Source: Chelativorans sp. YIM 93263 (lineage in GTDB: Bacteria > Pseudomonadota > Alphaproteobacteria > Rhizobiales > Rhizobiaceae). Taken from it: a stretch of DNA of 64,000 nt. The position numbers were made by a program, and so were the translations under genes. The notes below the pieces were generated by a model, which was not told the DNA's origin, did not search any database, and worked only from the letters and a program-made list of their open reading frames with translations. The stretch lies in the NCBI RefSeq assembly GCF_028767125.1, contig NZ_JAKCWP010000003.1, positions 434,001-498,000 of the forward strand. The letters run 5' to 3'. This document shows, piece by piece, positions 63,009 to 64,000 of the stretch; position 1 is the first letter of the stretch, and every line of letters begins with the position of its first letter.

Positions 63009-63974
63009 TCAGAGAATTTCGACTGTTGCCGCCCGCTTCTTCTCCCGGGCGTGCGGGTTCCGGAGCGGCAGCCCGAACTCGGGCGCGGATATCTCGAATT
63101 CATCCCCCTCGCCGCAGGAGATGCCATCGGCAAAGGAGAGTGTCGCCGTGCCGAACATGTGCACATGCAGATCGCCCGGCTGGCAGAACAGGCCGTATTT
63201 GAAGTGATGAAACTCCAGATTGGCGATCGAATGGGACATGTTGTCCTCGCCGGAGAGAAATTCCTTCTCCCAGATCACCTTACCGTCGCGCAGGATGCGC
63301 GAGGTGCCGCGAATATCGGCCGGCAAGTCGCCGACCAGAAGCTCAGGCCCGAAGGAGGCCGGGCGGAGCTTGGAATGGGCGAGATAGAGATAGTTGATGC
63401 GCTCAGTCACATGGTCGGAGAACTCGTTGGCGAGCGAGAAACCGATGCGGGAGGGCCGGCAATCCTTGCCGATAATATAAAAGCCGGCGATCTCCGGCTC
63501 CTCGCCACCATCCAGCGCGCAGTCGGGCGAGGCAAGCGGATCGCCCGGCGCGACCGCGGCGACGCCCGTGCCCTTGTAAAACCATTCGGGCTGCACGCCG
63601 TCCTTGCCGGCCTCCGGCTTGCCACCCTCGATGCCCATGCGGAACATCTTCATGGAGTCGCTCATGCCGGCCTCATCGGCATGCATGGCGTCACGCGCCG
63701 ACGCGGAGCCAAGATGCGTGAGCCCCGTCCCGGTCAGGTGCATATGCGCCGCGTCAGGATGGCGAACGGGTACGTCGAGCGCGCCTTCGCCAGCCAGCTT
63801 TTCCAGATCGACCGTATCGCCAAAGCCGTGGCTTTCGATCACCGTTAGCAGCTTTTGTCCCGACTCCACCGCCTCCTGCGCCAGCGCATAGGTGGTTGTC
63901 GCCCCGTTCACGAGCCGAGCATCGCTCCCCTGGCGGCAGACCACGCCACCCTTCTTGAGCTGTGAAAGATGCAT
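63009..63974 (-). CDS. AraD1/GguC-family protein, probable 2-dehydro-3-deoxy-L-arabonate dehydratase
   Basis: A 321-residue protein of the fumarylacetoacetate hydrolase superfamily, AraD1 (GguC) branch. HMHLTGTGLTHLGSASARDA and IGFSLANEFSDHVTE are typical, and metal ligands are likely in the GPEL/ANEF region. It converts 2-dehydro-3-deoxy-L-arabonate to 2-oxoglutarate semialdehyde. The start follows GGAGG. It is the first gene inside the window of the sugar operon; others may lie beyond the right edge. Confidence 0.87.
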   Translation of the reverse strand: MHLSQLKKGGVVCRQGSDARLVNGATTTYALAQEAVESGQKLLTVIESHGFGDTVDLEKLAGEGALDVPVRHPDAAHMHLTGTGLTHLGSASARDAMHADEAGMSDSMKMFRMGIEGGKPEAGKDGVQPEWFYKGTGVAAVAPGDPLASPDCALDGGEEPEIAGFYIIGKDCRPSRIGFSLANEFSDHVTERINYLYLAHSKLRPASFGPELLVGDLPADIRGTSRILRDGKVIWEKEFLSGEDNMSHSIANLEFHHFKYGLFCQPGDLHVHMFGTATLSFADGISCGEGDEFEISAPEFGLPLRNPHAREKKRAATVEIL

Positions 63975-64000
63975 CCTATCCCTCCTATGCCGACTTGTTC

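Overview
The window is high-GC (about 63 percent by eye), gene-dense DNA that looks like a chromosomal or megaplasmid catabolic region of an alphaproteobacterium. The order Hyphomicrobiales (Rhizobiales) is most likely, because of a NadQ-type NAD regulator in front of nadABC, many TTT/TRAP/ABC importers, L-arabinose/D-galactose oxidation of the Azospirillum/Rhizobium type, and a nested palindromic repeat resembling rhizobial intergenic mosaic elements. I see no rRNA, tRNA, CRISPR array, transposase or integrase. Long open frames antisense to real genes are high-GC shadows and are left out.

Layout. (1) 1-7271: a tripartite tricarboxylate transporter (tctA start, tctB, divergent tctC) around a single-chain biotin-dependent acyl-CoA carboxylase and an NDP-forming acyl-CoA synthetase; together they look like an import, CoA-activation and carboxylation module. 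(2) 7309-11209: an iron-type ABC importer (ATPase, binding protein, fused permease). (3) 11553-12011: a secreted PF03640 repeat protein. (4) 12048-20535: a nine-gene operon led by an IclR regulator, with two proteins I cannot name, an M19 dipeptidase-like protein lacking several metal ligands, a PotDBCA-type importer and a RidA protein. (5) 20720-27933: XRE-cupin regulator, aldehyde dehydrogenase, TPP-dependent 2-oxoacid decarboxylase-like enzyme, a second PotD paralog under a matching operator, an alanine/serine-glyoxylate type aminotransferase and an SDR. (6) 28044-32418: nadQ-nadA-nadB-nadC with two NadQ-like operators.

(7) 32631-44162: an aromatic catabolic cluster with two LigM-type tetrahydrofolate-dependent O-demethylases, a TRAP importer, a VOC-fold (type I) extradiol dioxygenase, GalB-, GalC- and GalD-like enzymes, a 6PGDH-like oxidoreductase and a LysR regulator with two N-terminal HTH domains. 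It reads as methoxybenzoate (vanillate/syringate) import, O-demethylation, ring cleavage and conversion through 4-oxalomesaconate to pyruvate and oxaloacetate. The unusual part is a VOC-type ring-cleavage enzyme where LigAB-type enzymes are usual. (8) 44418-48571: ExoD-family membrane protein and a ribose-type ABC importer. (9) 48868-55038: a TRAP importer downstream of a self-sufficient CYP116B-like P450, with a divergent IclR regulator. (10) 55085-56941: cysteine desulfurase-like enzyme and a 61-residue acidic protein. (11) 56946-63974: a sugar cluster in which one Gfo/Idh dehydrogenase can feed both L-arabinose (dehydratase, AraD1, 2-oxoglutarate semialdehyde dehydrogenase) and D-galactose (DgoK, DgoA) oxidation.

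A recurring feature is a strong perfect hairpin directly after several solute-binding-protein genes, which would keep binding-protein mRNA in excess over the downstream genes.
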